Shown one piece after another: positions 35,258 to 44,986 of a DNA stretch of 64,000 nt (position 1 is its first letter; every line of letters begins with the position of its first letter). The DNA is taken from the NCBI RefSeq assembly GCF_963678635.1, contig NC_087068.1, positions 742,001-806,000 of the forward strand. The letters run 5' to 3'. Made by a program: the position numbers and the translations under genes. This DNA is from Symsagittifera roscoffensis. Its lineage: Eukaryota > Xenacoelomorpha > Acoela > Convolutidae. The notes under the pieces are model-generated. The model was not told where the DNA came from, ran no database searches, and was given only the letters and a program-made list of their open reading frames with translations.

Positions 35258-36161
35258 CGGAAACGGGAATGGAATTAGGTTTTGGTCGGTGCATGTTTTC
35301 CCTTCTAAAGTTTGGGGGTATTGGTTTGTTTACATGTAAAATGACGTTATATACCTATTATATGCGACCAAACTATATGGTATAAAGGAAAGCACAAGAT
35401 TTTGGCAGCGTAGCTTAACTGTTGGCTGCGGTGAACGATTTCCTTCAAAAATGCATGTTTTATTGCTGAATCTCGAAGAAAGGAAAATTCTTCAAGTGCG
35501 GCGGCCGCCACCTCTATTTAGGCAAAAATTAATAATCAATTTGACCAAAATAAGAATGAAAAATTACTTTAAGCCAAATGAAGCTAAAAAATAAGGAAAA
35601 ATTACGAAACACTGAAAACTCTAAAATAATGAAATTGGCTTAAGAATTTCGACATTTCCATTTTCCGTGTCTACAGGAGACTAAAAAAAACGTCTGAAAT
35701 CTATGACAAAAGCTTTGATTTTATAGAAAGATTGAAAGAGCTAAAAGGTTGAAGTGGCTAAAGATCTTGAAAAACGAGAACACTGATGAAAGCCAAAAGT
35801 GCCCATTAATTTTGCTGCAACCATTTCTAAGACTTGTACCTAACTTGTTACTATAAAATTGAAGTGGAGCAAAAATTCTTGGGGTCCGAGTAGAGGAAAA
35901 TGCATGGCGCTCGACTCTCAGCCGAAAGGCGGCGTTTCGAAACCCGTCCGGAAATTGTACTGAAAGGAGGCAACAGTTGCTGGTATGGTGATATCCCCCC
36001 ATAGATCGATTTTGTACTTTTTTTCTCACTTTGATAAAAAAACTTAACTTCTCGAATTACTGCTATTCAGTTAACAATTGGGTAAAATTTCAATTACTAA
36101 AAGAATGTATTGTTCAAAATTAAATTGTAAAATGTATAAATCAACTATATTAAATGGTTAT
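35258..36161. other. Polinton left non-coding region
   Basis: About 900 bp between the left inverted repeat and the protease gene. AT-rich, with one minus frame (35721-36029) lacking recognisable features. It probably contains the 3' ends and termination signals of the leftward genes. Confidence 0.5.
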
Positions 36162-36608
36162 TTAATGGGTAAGCATGTGAGTTAGGAAACGTTTCAAAAC
36201 ATGATCAGTTATGTAAACAAAATCAAAAGCATCACCATTAAAGTTTTTATCAAAAATCAAATGTGCAATATAAATACAAAAAGAACCGCACATGGTAGAG
36301 TTTGAGTATTGCATGGGAAAGTTTGTCATCAATTCAGTCACCTGATGAAAATTCTCGTTCAATCGTTTATACAGATTGGTGTACTGCCAAAGAGGAAGAC
36401 CGAGAGGATCAGCGAAGTATAAAACATTTCTTCTGTTGCATATCGCAATCCAATGTGTCCCCGGAGAATCTGATTTTGAAGTGTTCACAATCATAAAGAT
36501 ATTGTTTGGGATGTGAGGTTGAAAATTGTCTTCTGCAAATACTCCAAAAAACTTATATTTCAGATGTTTACAATTCTGAATGAGGTCCTGCAACTGGGTT
36601 TCATCCAT
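36162..36608 (-). CDS. PRO: Adenain-like cysteine protease (PRO)
   Basis: 148 residues from the ATG at 36608, chosen because it lies two bases after the capsid gene stop; an upstream in-frame extension lacks an ATG. The catalytic set of the adenovirus-type (C5) proteases is visible: His52 in GTHWIAI, Asp67 in FADPLG, Gln100, and Cys107 in STMCGSFC. In Polintons this enzyme is expected to process capsid precursors, and a GGG followed by arginines in the neighbouring core-like protein is a plausible substrate. The frame is intact, unlike the capsid genes beside it. Confidence 0.92.
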   Translation of the reverse strand: MDETQLQDLIQNCKHLKYKFFGVFAEDNFQPHIPNNIFMIVNTSKSDSPGTHWIAICNRRNVLYFADPLGLPLWQYTNLYKRLNENFHQVTELMTNFPMQYSNSTMCGSFCIYIAHLIFDKNFNGDAFDFVYITDHVLKRFLTHMLTH

Positions 36609-36610
36609 TT

Positions 36611-37917
36611 TCAGACTGTCGAAATGGGAAGGACCTTCTTTGTAACTTTGCGGTCGGAGGTAATAAATACATTGGATGAGCGTATACCCCAAACAAAAAT
36701 TTCCAGGTTTGCTGTCAAAGCGTTTGAGAATTGAAGATCGAGTGAAACTGAGCAGTTAGTAAGTTCTGGATGCAAGAAGTCATGAGCTGCCTGCTGTGTG
36801 CTAGTGAGATCAAAACACATAGTAAAGTGCTATTGGTAGTTATCCAGAGTGATTCCCAGCCCGCAGTGCAACAAACCCAGCGCTGATAGTGTGTTGAAGA
36901 AGAGACGTTTATGATCTTTTGTACTGATGGGTGTACTTGCTATTGGTAAACCATTTCGTCTCAAAGTAACTTGCTCCAATTCAAATTTTTGATAATGAAA
37001 AGGATTCGTTCGGTTTGTTCCTAGAAATGCATTATTTGTGTTCAATGCTATGATAATTTGTCTCACCGGTTCACGAGCAAAATATATTCCTGTTGCCAGC
37101 TGCGCTGACCAGCTGTTGCAAGAAATGTTTTTGTAGTTTCTTCTTGAAATGGGTAGTTCGTAGGAGTTTTGAGCAAAGTTGATTCAATGGCAGAGAGCAC
37201 ATGGTCAGTCACAGTCATTTTTCTAACATATAGGTTCGCTTCGAGTATTTGCAGCTTGTAATGCTTGGCAGCATCTTCCGATATAATGAGAAAGTCTTAA
37301 TGAGAACGTCTGTAGGAAAGTCTGAGGGTAACACCGCTCAACAAATGCTTGTCACATGTGAAAAAATCAACTCCAGCGGGTCCATAGAACCAAATTTCCC
37401 TCGATTCACGGACCAGTTCTCGTTGAGATGTGAAATCAGCTGCATCTATTGCAGCGGGATTGTTTTCAAAACGATATCACTGACACTTAAGCCATGAGTC
37501 CTTGGCTCCTTTGCTGTTAGAAAATTCTGTTCCAATAAAGCTTTTATGCGCAAAATTACTATTGGCATTTGAGATTTTGAGTCCATTAGCAGAGAGGGTA
37601 CAGTCAGAGAAAAGGGAATACAGGGAGTTGTTTACGAGGAACGGTGAATCAGACACAGTAGGATCAGTGTTGTCGTATCGCAGATCAGCTCCATTTGATT
37701 GCGTTACTTTGCATCGTATTTCCAAATAAATTTTTTGCACGTCAACAAAATTATTACGGTCACCGGTGATTTCAAATTCAAGCATTGGTCCATTAGGTGA
37801 ATAGACAGGTCCAATTTTTTGATCAAAAGCGTTTTCAAAAGTAATCAAAAGAGGTTGTTTTTCAAACAAATCCAGAGAGCTATGGGTAGCTTCATTGGGT
37901 AACAAATTAGCGATCAT
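36611..37917 (-). pseudogene. MCP: Major capsid protein (double jelly roll), broken
   Basis: Starts at the ATG at 37917 and can be followed for about 435 codons to a TGA at 36613-36611. The N-terminal part (PVYSPNGPMLEFEITGD) and the C-terminal strand-rich part (SVSLDLQFSNALTANLEIFV) have the character of Polinton and adintovirus capsid proteins. The gene carries three in-frame stops of different kinds, TGA at 37479-37477, TAA at 37299-37297 and TAG at 36832-36830, and a frameshift near 37130. The first 11 bases overlap the upstream core-like gene. Such proteins form pseudo-hexameric capsomers; this copy cannot be made as one chain. Confidence 0.85.
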
Positions 37918-38330
37918 TTTTTATGTTTGAGAAAAAATCTGCTCGACTTCTCACTGGTCTGGTTTTTCTTCGAATGGTTGTTTTTCTTTTTCGAGCCCCT
38001 ACTGACCTTCTTCTTCGTAATCCATTCATTGGTGTCTTTCGACGACGACGTCTACCACCACCGAGTTGTTTTCTTGCAGTTTTTGTGACAGTGTTTTTCA
38101 ATGCTTGTTTTGGAGACTTCTTTTTCATAGCGACATCAATTAGTTCTGGCGCTGCACTCATCAAAAGTTCTCTGCCCAGTTTTTTTCGCAGCCGGTAGAA
38201 TAACCCGTCGTGCAAACGGTATAGCAACACGACCAATACCAGCAGCCAAAGCGCCAAATCCACTGCCGCGTTGTCGGTAGTGTCCAGAGATATGAGGAAG
38301 TGAAGCTTGCTTTGCATAATATTGTTCCAT
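37907..38330 (-). pseudogene. Basic core / minor capsid-like protein, frameshifted
   Basis: ATG at 38330, two codons after the penton stop. The N-terminal part is Gly/Ala/Arg-rich (GSGFGALAAGIGRVAIPFARR); the C-terminal part is strongly basic with LGGGRRRRRK and RRKTRPVRS, like adenovirus core or minor virion proteins that bind DNA. A one-base gain in the A-run at about 38178-38184 separates the two parts. The last bases overlap the capsid gene start. The GGG-Arg site could be a cleavage site for the neighbouring protease. Confidence 0.72.
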
Positions 38331-38336
38331 TGGTTT

Positions 38337-39201
38337 TCAATCAAAGCGCTTGAATTTTAGAGTCAACACAACTTTACCAGTTCCTGCAAAGGGCACTAGT
38401 CTTCCAGTTTCTGTGCGCAACTGTACCGATATTGATTGTACAGATGAAGTGAATAATTTTTTGTAGTCTAAATTAGTGAAGTTTTTTCGATGATTAGGTT
38501 CAATGCTGCAGGCACTACCGTTTTTGATGCGTCTATTTGAATCAATGACGCGTAACAATAGGGCCTTTGCATCACCAACAGTTTGGTATTGAATAATGTC
38601 AATATAGACAAAAATTAGACTTGTCCCACTTGATAAGTCATATGGGAAATGAGATTCGTACAGTTCGTTTCCCTCATAAGATGCATCGAAGGAGGGTATC
38701 ATTTTGTAACCAATGTGATATTCACCGTTATCAACAAGCTTTGCATTGTAGCCTAACAGACTGGGTATTTGGGGACTTGGGAATGAGATTCCTTCATTTG
38801 CGCTCATCCAAATGCTCATGCTATTCGTGATTTCTTGAGGACTCGCATCAAAATGAATTTTGTCTTTGAGTTTTGTTTTTATCTCATTAATCAATTGTTC
38901 TATAAAAGTGTACTCTCCTGATTTGATAAAAACTTTTTCGCCATAGTAGGGTCTGGAAATTGTATTCCGATTGCCAGCGTTGGATTTACTGGCTACTACT
39001 TCGGATGACTATCTACTGAAGTACGTAAATTCCTCATCAGTAACATTGTTTAATTTTGTGGGGAAAATTATTTCTGAGAGAGCAACTCTCCAATCTCGTC
39101 TAAAGCAATTTCTTCTTTACAAAAATTTCTAAAACTGGCCAAAGTGTTGTCTGGGAAATAATCCATTGATGCTGTTGAAATCAAATGTACAGTAAACTCA
39201 T
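38337..39201 (-). pseudogene. Penton-like minor capsid protein, broken
   Basis: ATG at 39201, sharing bases with the integrase stop (TGATG). The N-terminal part (MSFTVHLISTASMDYFPDN), then WRVALSEIIFPTKL after a frameshift near 39090, is typical of single-jelly-roll penton proteins of Polintons. A TAG at 39011-39009 is in frame with the long downstream part (38337-38894), which is beta-rich and ends GKVVLTLKFKRFD. The product would occupy capsid vertices. Two lesions make it non-functional. Confidence 0.8.
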
Positions 39202-41030
39202 CACTGCCCATTTTCGTTATAATCAGCTTTGTTTCCAATTAAACTAAGTTCTTTTTCATAAAATTTTCCGCTGATTTCTTCCTTTTCCGCATCAATGAGA
39301 CTGTATGTTGGAGGGTTTACAGTAGGAATGGCAACTAATTCAAAAACTTCGTCTGTAAAAATCTGCTTGTAACCTTTTCTAAAAGGCAAGTCAGTCTTCG
39401 CTATTCGCACATAGTCACCAACATAAAATTTTGGTTTCTGTACCAACTTCGATGAACTGTTTGCAATTAATGAAACTAAAGCAGGTACATGTTTTCTTGT
39501 GACCTTGTTTGGAGCCAATTTTGTTACTCTATTAACGCGTAAGTTAATCGTTTGAACAAAACTTTGTAATTTTTCAATATAACTGTAAGTCCATTCAAAC
39601 TCCAAGTGTTTGTACATAATACTTTTAATCGATCGAATGTTTCTTTCGGTGTGAGTATTGTATTTGATGATTTCTCGTTTAGTACATAACTTTTCGAACT
39701 CTCCTTTAAACTCGGTGCCTTTGTCAACCCAAACGTTTTTTGGTTGTTTTGTTTTGATCATTTTTTTGAAAGCTTCGGTTGTTTCCTTAGCATATTTGGT
39801 CTTCAGGGGTTCCACTCGTAAGTAGCGAGAGAGACAATCGACAGCAACTAACAAATATCGTACCCCTCGGTTATATTTAGCCAATTCATCAACATAAGCC
39901 AAGTCAAGAGACCAAATTTCGTTGATATCGTTAACAATCACTTTTAGCCGAGGATATGTTTTACGAAACAATCCATACTTTGTATGTGATGATTGCGATC
40001 TCAGAAATGTTTTAACTTTTTTTGGTGAGAGTTGACTAGCATTTGTTAAATTTTTAACGCTACCAAATGCAGCTGGACCTTTCGTGTAGAGTAATTTGAG
40101 TTTCTTTTCTTCACTGATAGTAGGATTTCCATTCTTTTGTTGACGTCGTCGCAAACGATTCTTTACTGCTTTCATAGTTTTTATCATCGTCGTCATCGTC
40201 GTCGTTGGTGGTGGGGAAAAATTCTTTTTTCTGGGTTTTTCTTTTGTCGAATTGCTTGGTTTTGGGTTTGAGAGTTGTCGATCGAGTCTTCGAAGAGGAG
40301 GGTTTAGATCTCTTCGAGTACTCAGTTGTCGGGTTGTCGTCGGAGACGAAGGAGGAAGAAGTTGAGGGCGGAGAATCTGTTTGGCATAAGTGTTGGACAC
40401 TAAGCTAGGATCAAGATTCAGTTCTTTCAAAATTTGTGGATAAAAAACACCCTCAAGTTTTTTTGTGTTTTGCTGTGTATCGTACAAAAAAGATTCAATT
40501 TTAACGAGTGTTGGTTTTCCTTGAATTAAAACATATCCGTCGACGTCTAAAGTCAAGGATTCAACTTTGAACAACTGCTTTAGCACGATGTTTGCCCTTT
40601 CCAATTTATTAGCTTCCAATAGCTCTTGAATGGATTCCATAACCTTTCGAAACACTTCAGCGGTTTTTCCATTAATTTTTTCATCGTTTTTTTTCTGTTC
40701 TCTTGGAGCTTGTCTGCTGCAGTGAATTGTATGATTCAATATTTTTTCTGCTTCATCATCACAATCATCCCTGAAATTAGTAAGTGCAGATAAATTTCTT
40801 TTTCGAAGATTTGGTACTACATTATTAGGGGTTAAAGGAATAGGAGATGTTGGGTTTAATGGTGGTGGAGAGTCACGGCTGATATTTCGTTCTCGAAATC
40901 GTTGTATGTAATTGAGTTGAGATGATTTGTCGTTAATTAATGGATTATGAAGGATTTGAGATTGTGGTGCAGTTTTTTCATCTGGAGCATATATTTTTCG
41001 AGGAATAAGGATGAATTCTTCAGCATACAT
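39201..41030 (-). CDS. INT: Polinton integrase (retroviral-type DDE)
   Basis: 609 residues from the ATG at 41030. About the first 300 residues are a polar, proline- and threonine-rich extension; residues 315-355 resemble the region before the Polinton integrase core (GPAAFGSVKNL). The catalytic core has Asp376 in WSLDLAYVD, Asp436 in WVDKGTEFKG and Glu462 in THTERNIRSIKS. A basic C-terminal domain with YVGDYVRI follows. The spacing between the second Asp and the Glu is 25 residues, where such integrases normally have about 35, so a short in-frame deletion may have removed part of the active-site loop. It would insert the element with a 6-bp stagger. Confidence 0.9.
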   Translation of the reverse strand: MYAEEFILIPRKIYAPDEKTAPQSQILHNPLINDKSSQLNYIQRFRERNISRDSPPPLNPTSPIPLTPNNVVPNLRKRNLSALTNFRDDCDDEAEKILNHTIHCSRQAPREQKKNDEKINGKTAEVFRKVMESIQELLEANKLERANIVLKQLFKVESLTLDVDGYVLIQGKPTLVKIESFLYDTQQNTKKLEGVFYPQILKELNLDPSLVSNTYAKQILRPQLLPPSSPTTTRQLSTRRDLNPPLRRLDRQLSNPKPSNSTKEKPRKKNFSPPPTTTMTTMIKTMKAVKNRLRRRQQKNGNPTISEEKKLKLLYTKGPAAFGSVKNLTNASQLSPKKVKTFLRSQSSHTKYGLFRKTYPRLKVIVNDINEIWSLDLAYVDELAKYNRGVRYLLVAVDCLSRYLRVEPLKTKYAKETTEAFKKMIKTKQPKNVWVDKGTEFKGEFEKLCTKREIIKYNTHTERNIRSIKSIMYKHLEFEWTYSYIEKLQSFVQTINLRVNRVTKLAPNKVTRKHVPALVSLIANSSSKLVQKPKFYVGDYVRIAKTDLPFRKGYKQIFTDEVFELVAIPTVNPPTYSLIDAEKEEISGKFYEKELSLIGNKADYNENGQ

Positions 41031-41076
41031 GCCTGAGGTTCTAGTTTTTCAGGTAAATGTAACACGATTCTCCGAT

Positions 41077-41331
41077 TTATTTAACCAGTGAAATATTGTT
41101 TGCCAAAACTTTTCGTTTTTCTCGGATACTAAACTTAGGGTCAACAATTTTTCCAAATGGTATTTTCTTACTCTCGATGAAACTTTTGTTAGCTGGAACA
41201 TGTCCCAGAAAAACATTCACAAAACAATCGCAAAGAAATCTAATAAAATTTGAATCAGCTCCTGTCAAAATTGATCTACAATGGCGACTATTGAGCATTT
41301 GCTTCAATATACATAATTCTTTCTCTTTCAT
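41077..41331 (-). CDS. Small conserved Polinton protein, unknown function
   Basis: 84 residues from the ATG at 41331, which lies inside the 3' end of the ATPase gene (43-base overlap). It is helical and basic, with a leucine-rich N-terminus (LKQMLNSRHCRSIL), a central FIRFLCDCFVNVFLG and a lysine-rich C-terminus. A small ORF of this kind beside the ATPase is common in Polintons; its role is unknown to me. The frame is open. Confidence 0.6.
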   Translation of the reverse strand: MKEKELCILKQMLNSRHCRSILTGADSNFIRFLCDCFVNVFLGHVPANKSFIESKKIPFGKIVDPKFSIREKRKVLANNISLVK

Positions 41332-41980
41332 TTTCAAGAGATTTGATAACTGCTTTTGAGGATGGTAAATAGAAAATGGTTGGTGATGGTGGAACTATGT
41401 TTGACGAATAACGAAGACATTCTGAAGTTTTGGGATCCAAGTCTATCAACAGATGACCGAAATCTTCTTTCGTTGCCAACTGATACGCATGACGGAAGAA
41501 TGTTGCATTATTCAACTGTTTGCCTAAATAATCAATTTGTTGAATGTCTCGAGGTGATTTGAACAAAATTAAGTGAGTTGTATTCAAATCTATTGTACGT
41601 GATTGCTTACTTTGCTGAAATAAATTGTGCTTGACATAAATAACATGAACATTTTTATGTCGGCCTGCTGTAGCTAATTTAACAAAATCTTTTTCATTAA
41701 AAATTTCTTCACAGGTATCATCAAAGACAATCATACAATCCCGTAAGTTATTAACAATTTCAAAGCTGGACAATTTTATAAATTCAATATCAAATTTGTT
41801 GTTAGAAACAAAGGAACGGTATTTGGGTTGATCGTGAAGATAAAAATAAAATATCTTGTTATAAGATGGATAGAATGTACCTTTGAGAAACATTTGAAAA
41901 ATTAAATCAGTTTTGCCAGATCTCGAGGGACCTGAAACGGACATAAACAGACGATCTTTTGTTGAAATGATCTTATTCAT
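41288..41980 (-). CDS. ATP: Packaging ATPase (A32/FtsK-HerA type)
   Basis: 230 residues from the ATG at 41980, three bases after the preceding gene's stop. Walker A is GPSRSGKT at residues 17-24, and Walker B is MIVFDDT with the two aspartates near residues 87-88. It belongs to the genome-packaging ATPases shared by Polintons, adintoviruses and nucleocytoplasmic large DNA viruses, and would pump DNA into capsids. The frame is intact and overlaps the small downstream ORF. Confidence 0.93.
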   Translation of the reverse strand: MNKIISTKDRLFMSVSGPSRSGKTDLIFQMFLKGTFYPSYNKIFYFYLHDQPKYRSFVSNNKFDIEFIKLSSFEIVNNLRDCMIVFDDTCEEIFNEKDFVKLATAGRHKNVHVIYVKHNLFQQSKQSRTIDLNTTHLILFKSPRDIQQIDYLGKQLNNATFFRHAYQLATKEDFGHLLIDLDPKTSECLRYSSNIVPPSPTIFYLPSSKAVIKSLENERERIMYIEANAQ

Positions 41981-41982
41981 TA

Positions 41983-42559
41983 TTATAACTTGGGATTGGG
42001 TAACATGTAACCAACTGTACTGGATAGTATTGAAAGCCAAATGGCAGTCTCGTCACAACTAAGATTGTAAAAAGACAATTTTGAAATAGATAAAGAGAGC
42101 AAAATGAAAATGAAACAGACTTGTGTGAAAAAGACAACTTCTGCAGACGGAAAAGAAACAGAATTACAAAATTTCCAAGATCTGTTTTCGTGAGATAAAG
42201 AGTGTTCGGCACCACCAATTTCTACAAAGTCGCGATCATTGTTCTCAACAGTGGTGGTTTCTTCAATTTCCGTGTTTACTGGAAGACTTTTTTTGCTTAT
42301 TTGTATCAAGGTTGATAGTTACAACTGCATACCAATCGCCTTTTTTTCTCTCTGATCTATTGCCGTTTGGTTTGTATTTCATTATATATCTTGCTATGTT
42401 TTCGTCTGTCAGAAGTATCCGAACAATTTTTTCTACGTTTCCGGTACTGATTTCGTCTAATAACTCTTTTGGTAAATTCTCACCTGTTAAACTCACATTT
42501 TGTGTGTTTTCTTTTGGCAAAAATATTTTTTTGAAATTTTGAATTTTCAAACACGACAT
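41983..42559 (-). pseudogene. Membrane protein with two transmembrane segments, probably frameshifted
   Basis: Two frames, 42263-42559 (ATG at 42559) and 41983-42309 (no ATG), probably make up one gene broken in the A-run at 42288-42294. The N-terminal half is charged and contains KKGDWYAVVTINL; the C-terminal half has an acidic linker, a transmembrane helix (VVFFTQVCFIFILLSLSI), a conserved-looking CDET cysteine-acidic patch and a second short hydrophobic segment ending in LPNPKL. Polintons often carry a protein with this C-terminal layout; its function is unknown. Alternatively these are two overlapping genes. Confidence 0.55.
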
Positions 42560-42715
42560 GTTAGCAACTAGTAATCACACAAGATCAAAAGAAAATGAAG
42601 ACAATCAATAAATATATTTATTATGATTCACAAAACTTGGTATATATATATATGTGATTCGTCATTTTGGTTCAACAGGCAAATTAACTCCTCGTTCAAT
42701 GAAGAAAAACTCATA

Positions 42716-43202
42716 TTATGTGAAATTGTCATGGTTACAATTAGATTTGAACTTTACAACAAAATGAGCAGCAACTCTGATAGTGGCTTGAACTAAATGT
42801 ATTTCCTCAACGTTATCAGTTTTGACTAATTCTTTCAGTTCAGCTGGAAGCTGATGGTCATGCAAATGGATTTGTCTTCTCTCTCCCAGCTGAGGTTGCA
42901 GCCCTTCCAGGTTGAGATTGAACAACGGAATTGACTGGCAAAATTCCTGGATTCTGAACATTGTACAGGTGAAAGTAGTCAAGAACTGTAAAAAATTTCC
43001 GTAAATTGTCGATTTCGATATCGTTCAGTGTAATTTGATCGAGTTTTTGCAGGAGAGGTTTTCCTCGACAATCTAATATGCCTGTCCGCGTAAGAGTAAC
43101 TTTAATTCTTGGTGTTAAATTGTTTTCAGGACTCTGATTAGTCATTGAAGCGTAAACCAACAAATTTGGAGATAAGGTTGTTTGCATCATTGGACAGTTC
43201 AT
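42716..43202 (-). pseudogene. Unknown Polinton protein, frameshifted
   Basis: ATG at 43202 overlaps the stop of the upstream gene (ATGA). The first part (42858-43202) contains beta-rich sequence (RIKVTLTRTGILDCRGKPLL). After a frameshift near 42950 the frame 42716-42982 continues with LFNLNLEGLQPQLGERRQ and a short helix. No family recognised; position next to replication-type genes is the only clue. Confidence 0.5.
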
Positions 43203-43205
43203 TTT

Positions 43206-43719
43206 GTAACCAATCGAAAAAAAACTTTGGATTTTCTACGGGTACAATGCTTTAATAATTTATGTGAGGGAAGTAAATGAGAATGTCGTTTGCAAATATG
43301 TTTTTCTTGACCCAATAACTGTTCAATTTTTGGGCAGCCAAAATCTTCCAAATTTGTCACGGGTAATTTCAAGTATTCAGCTAATAAAACAGATTTTTGT
43401 GTACCTTTAGCAAAAAAATGGGAATGCTCAAACGAATGCTGTCAAAAATTTGATCCAAGTATGAGTAAGGGTATTCACCTTCGTCCCAACGAAGCCCGTG
43501 TAGAAATTTAGATACCCAATTGTACGCTTTTTTCTCTTCTTTTGATAAATTGTTGAATTGGATTGGTGGCAGAAAATGAATTGTATCAATTGTATTAGCA
43601 GAGCAAACGGAAAGTTCCTTTATGATCAAAGGTTTCTTGCCACATTTAAATCCCTCAATATCTAAAGTAATGAGATGGTTGAAAAACAGTTTTTTAGTTT
43701 TCTTTCTTTGGGTTAACAT
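43206..43719 (-). pseudogene. RNase H-fold exonuclease-like protein, frameshifted
   Basis: ATG at 43719. The early LITLDIEGFKCGKKPLIIKE has the DxE pattern of DEDD exonucleases, followed by an aromatic-rich middle (YNWVSKFLHGLRWDEGEYPY). A frameshift near 43410 separates the C-terminal part, which has Cys/His spacing (FGCPKIEQLL, CKRHSHLLPSH) and ends at 43199, overlapping the next ATG. A role in processing DNA ends or RNA is possible; assignment rests on the one motif and on similar proteins known from arthropod Polintons. Confidence 0.5.
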
Positions 43720-43728
43720 GACTTTCAC

Positions 43729-44136
43729 TCAACATTCCAACAAACAAAATAACTTTGGTTTGAATGCTTTAAGAAATAAGCAAAACGCAATACCTGTCAC
43801 GTGACCCAGGTAACAGTTTTTTATTGGACAAGGCAAAACATATGTGTACCCAGGACCGGTATGATTTTTTTCTTGCAAAGATCCCACTGCGTCATGCAAT
43901 ATAGCATGTATTCTAAGAAATTTGAAATGTTTCAAGTGTTTGTCGAGCGACGAATTGTCTATTCCAATTAAACCACCATATGGTCTGTTTTTCAAAACAA
44001 AATCCAAATTAATATCAGCATCCAAATACAAACAAGTGGCTAAAAAATACTGAAATCTGACTGATTTGTCTGGATATTGTGATTTTAAGTCTATAAAAAT
44101 TTCATGAATGAGTTTTAAATCGAAAGTTGAAATCAT
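43729..44136 (-). CDS. Small Polinton protein, unknown function
   Basis: About 135 residues from the ATG at 44136; a longer frame lacks ATG. Helical N-terminus, then YGGLIGIDNSSLDKHLKHF, then HAILHDAVGSLQEKN and a glycine/proline-rich GPGYTYVLPCPIKNC with a hydrophobic tail. The HDA-G segment faintly recalls a phospholipase active site, but the supporting cysteines are absent and I do not make that call. The frame is intact. Confidence 0.55.
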   Translation of the reverse strand: MISTFDLKLIHEIFIDLKSQYPDKSVRFQYFLATCLYLDADINLDFVLKNRPYGGLIGIDNSSLDKHLKHFKFLRIHAILHDAVGSLQEKNHTGPGYTYVLPCPIKNCYLGHVTGIAFCLFLKAFKPKLFCLLEC

Positions 44137-44147
44137 GTTTACTGAAC

Positions 44148-44972
44148 TCAATATAATAAAAAGGGAATAATGAAAAGTATCAATTTAAACTTAACTTTCT
44201 CTTCAACAATAAATTTCACAAATAGCACATCAGTATCTACATCAAGTTTTCCATATCCACTTGTCAAAATATCCATTATTTTGCAAAAAATGGCAGAATG
44301 GGGTCCATTAATTAAACTTTCAAATCTTTTCAAAGTTTCTGTATTCATCTCATCTGTTTGAACATGTCTGCTTTCTGTATGTTTCTTTAAAACTGAAGTC
44401 GAAATTCTTATGGATTTGTTTGACGTCGACGATGCAGCCGGCGTAACTGTATTGTCAATTCGTTTCTGTCCCCCAACGGCCGGAGATTTCTTGCAAACGT
44501 TTTGATTTGGTGAAGTTTGTTTGTTAGATGATGTTGCAGAAAGCAATAAATTGGGTAAACGTTTTTTGATTGCAATGAAATCTAACAAATCGAGATAGGC
44601 TGCAACAGGTTGTGCTGAATAAGTGAGAGCTAGTTTAAGCTTGTCAAATAACTCACCGTTTCCTTTGACATCTTTAGCAGGAGAAACTAAGTATTTGAAG
44701 CAAGTGCAAACACAAGGAACACTGAAACATTTTTGGGAAGGAAAAAATTGGTTTAATTGTTCCTCTGAATCTACTTGAATCAATATATGGTAATGAATTT
44801 TTTTTTCATTCTCGACTGAAAAAGGGCAATATTCAGCTTTGAAGTGGCTTCCAAAAGCATAATTTTTAAAAGTAGAAAAACTAGGAATTTTTTCAGTGAT
44901 AACAAATTTGAAATTTGGTTGAAATTTTTTGAAATAATCAGGTAACACAACTTCGAACATAGCTTCTGCCAT
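44148..44972 (-). CDS. Polinton protein with a possible HUH-type motif
   Basis: 274 residues from the ATG at 44972. Residues 60-66 read HYHILIQ within beta-strand-like sequence, the His-hydrophobic-His arrangement of HUH endonucleases (parvovirus, circovirus and plasmid Rep proteins). About 30 residues later comes TCFKYLVSPAKD, which could supply a tyrosine and lysine, though the spacing is not the canonical YxxK. A Ser/Thr/Lys-rich linker (residues 150-200) and a helical C-terminus follow; no helicase domain is present. Most similar-sized Polinton proteins are uncharacterised, so this may be a replication or DNA-nicking accessory protein, or the motif may be chance. The frame is intact. Confidence 0.5.
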   Translation of the reverse strand: MAEAMFEVVLPDYFKKFQPNFKFVITEKIPSFSTFKNYAFGSHFKAEYCPFSVENEKKIHYHILIQVDSEEQLNQFFPSQKCFSVPCVCTCFKYLVSPAKDVKGNGELFDKLKLALTYSAQPVAAYLDLLDFIAIKKRLPNLLLSATSSNKQTSPNQNVCKKSPAVGGQKRIDNTVTPAASSTSNKSIRISTSVLKKHTESRHVQTDEMNTETLKRFESLINGPHSAIFCKIMDILTSGYGKLDVDTDVLFVKFIVEEKVKFKLILFIIPFLLY

Positions 44973-44986
44973 TTTGTAAAGAAAAA

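Noticed and set aside
43729-44136. Phospholipase A2-like call from HDAVG
   Set aside because: The conserved cysteines and calcium loop expected of that family are not visible; a two-residue match is not enough.
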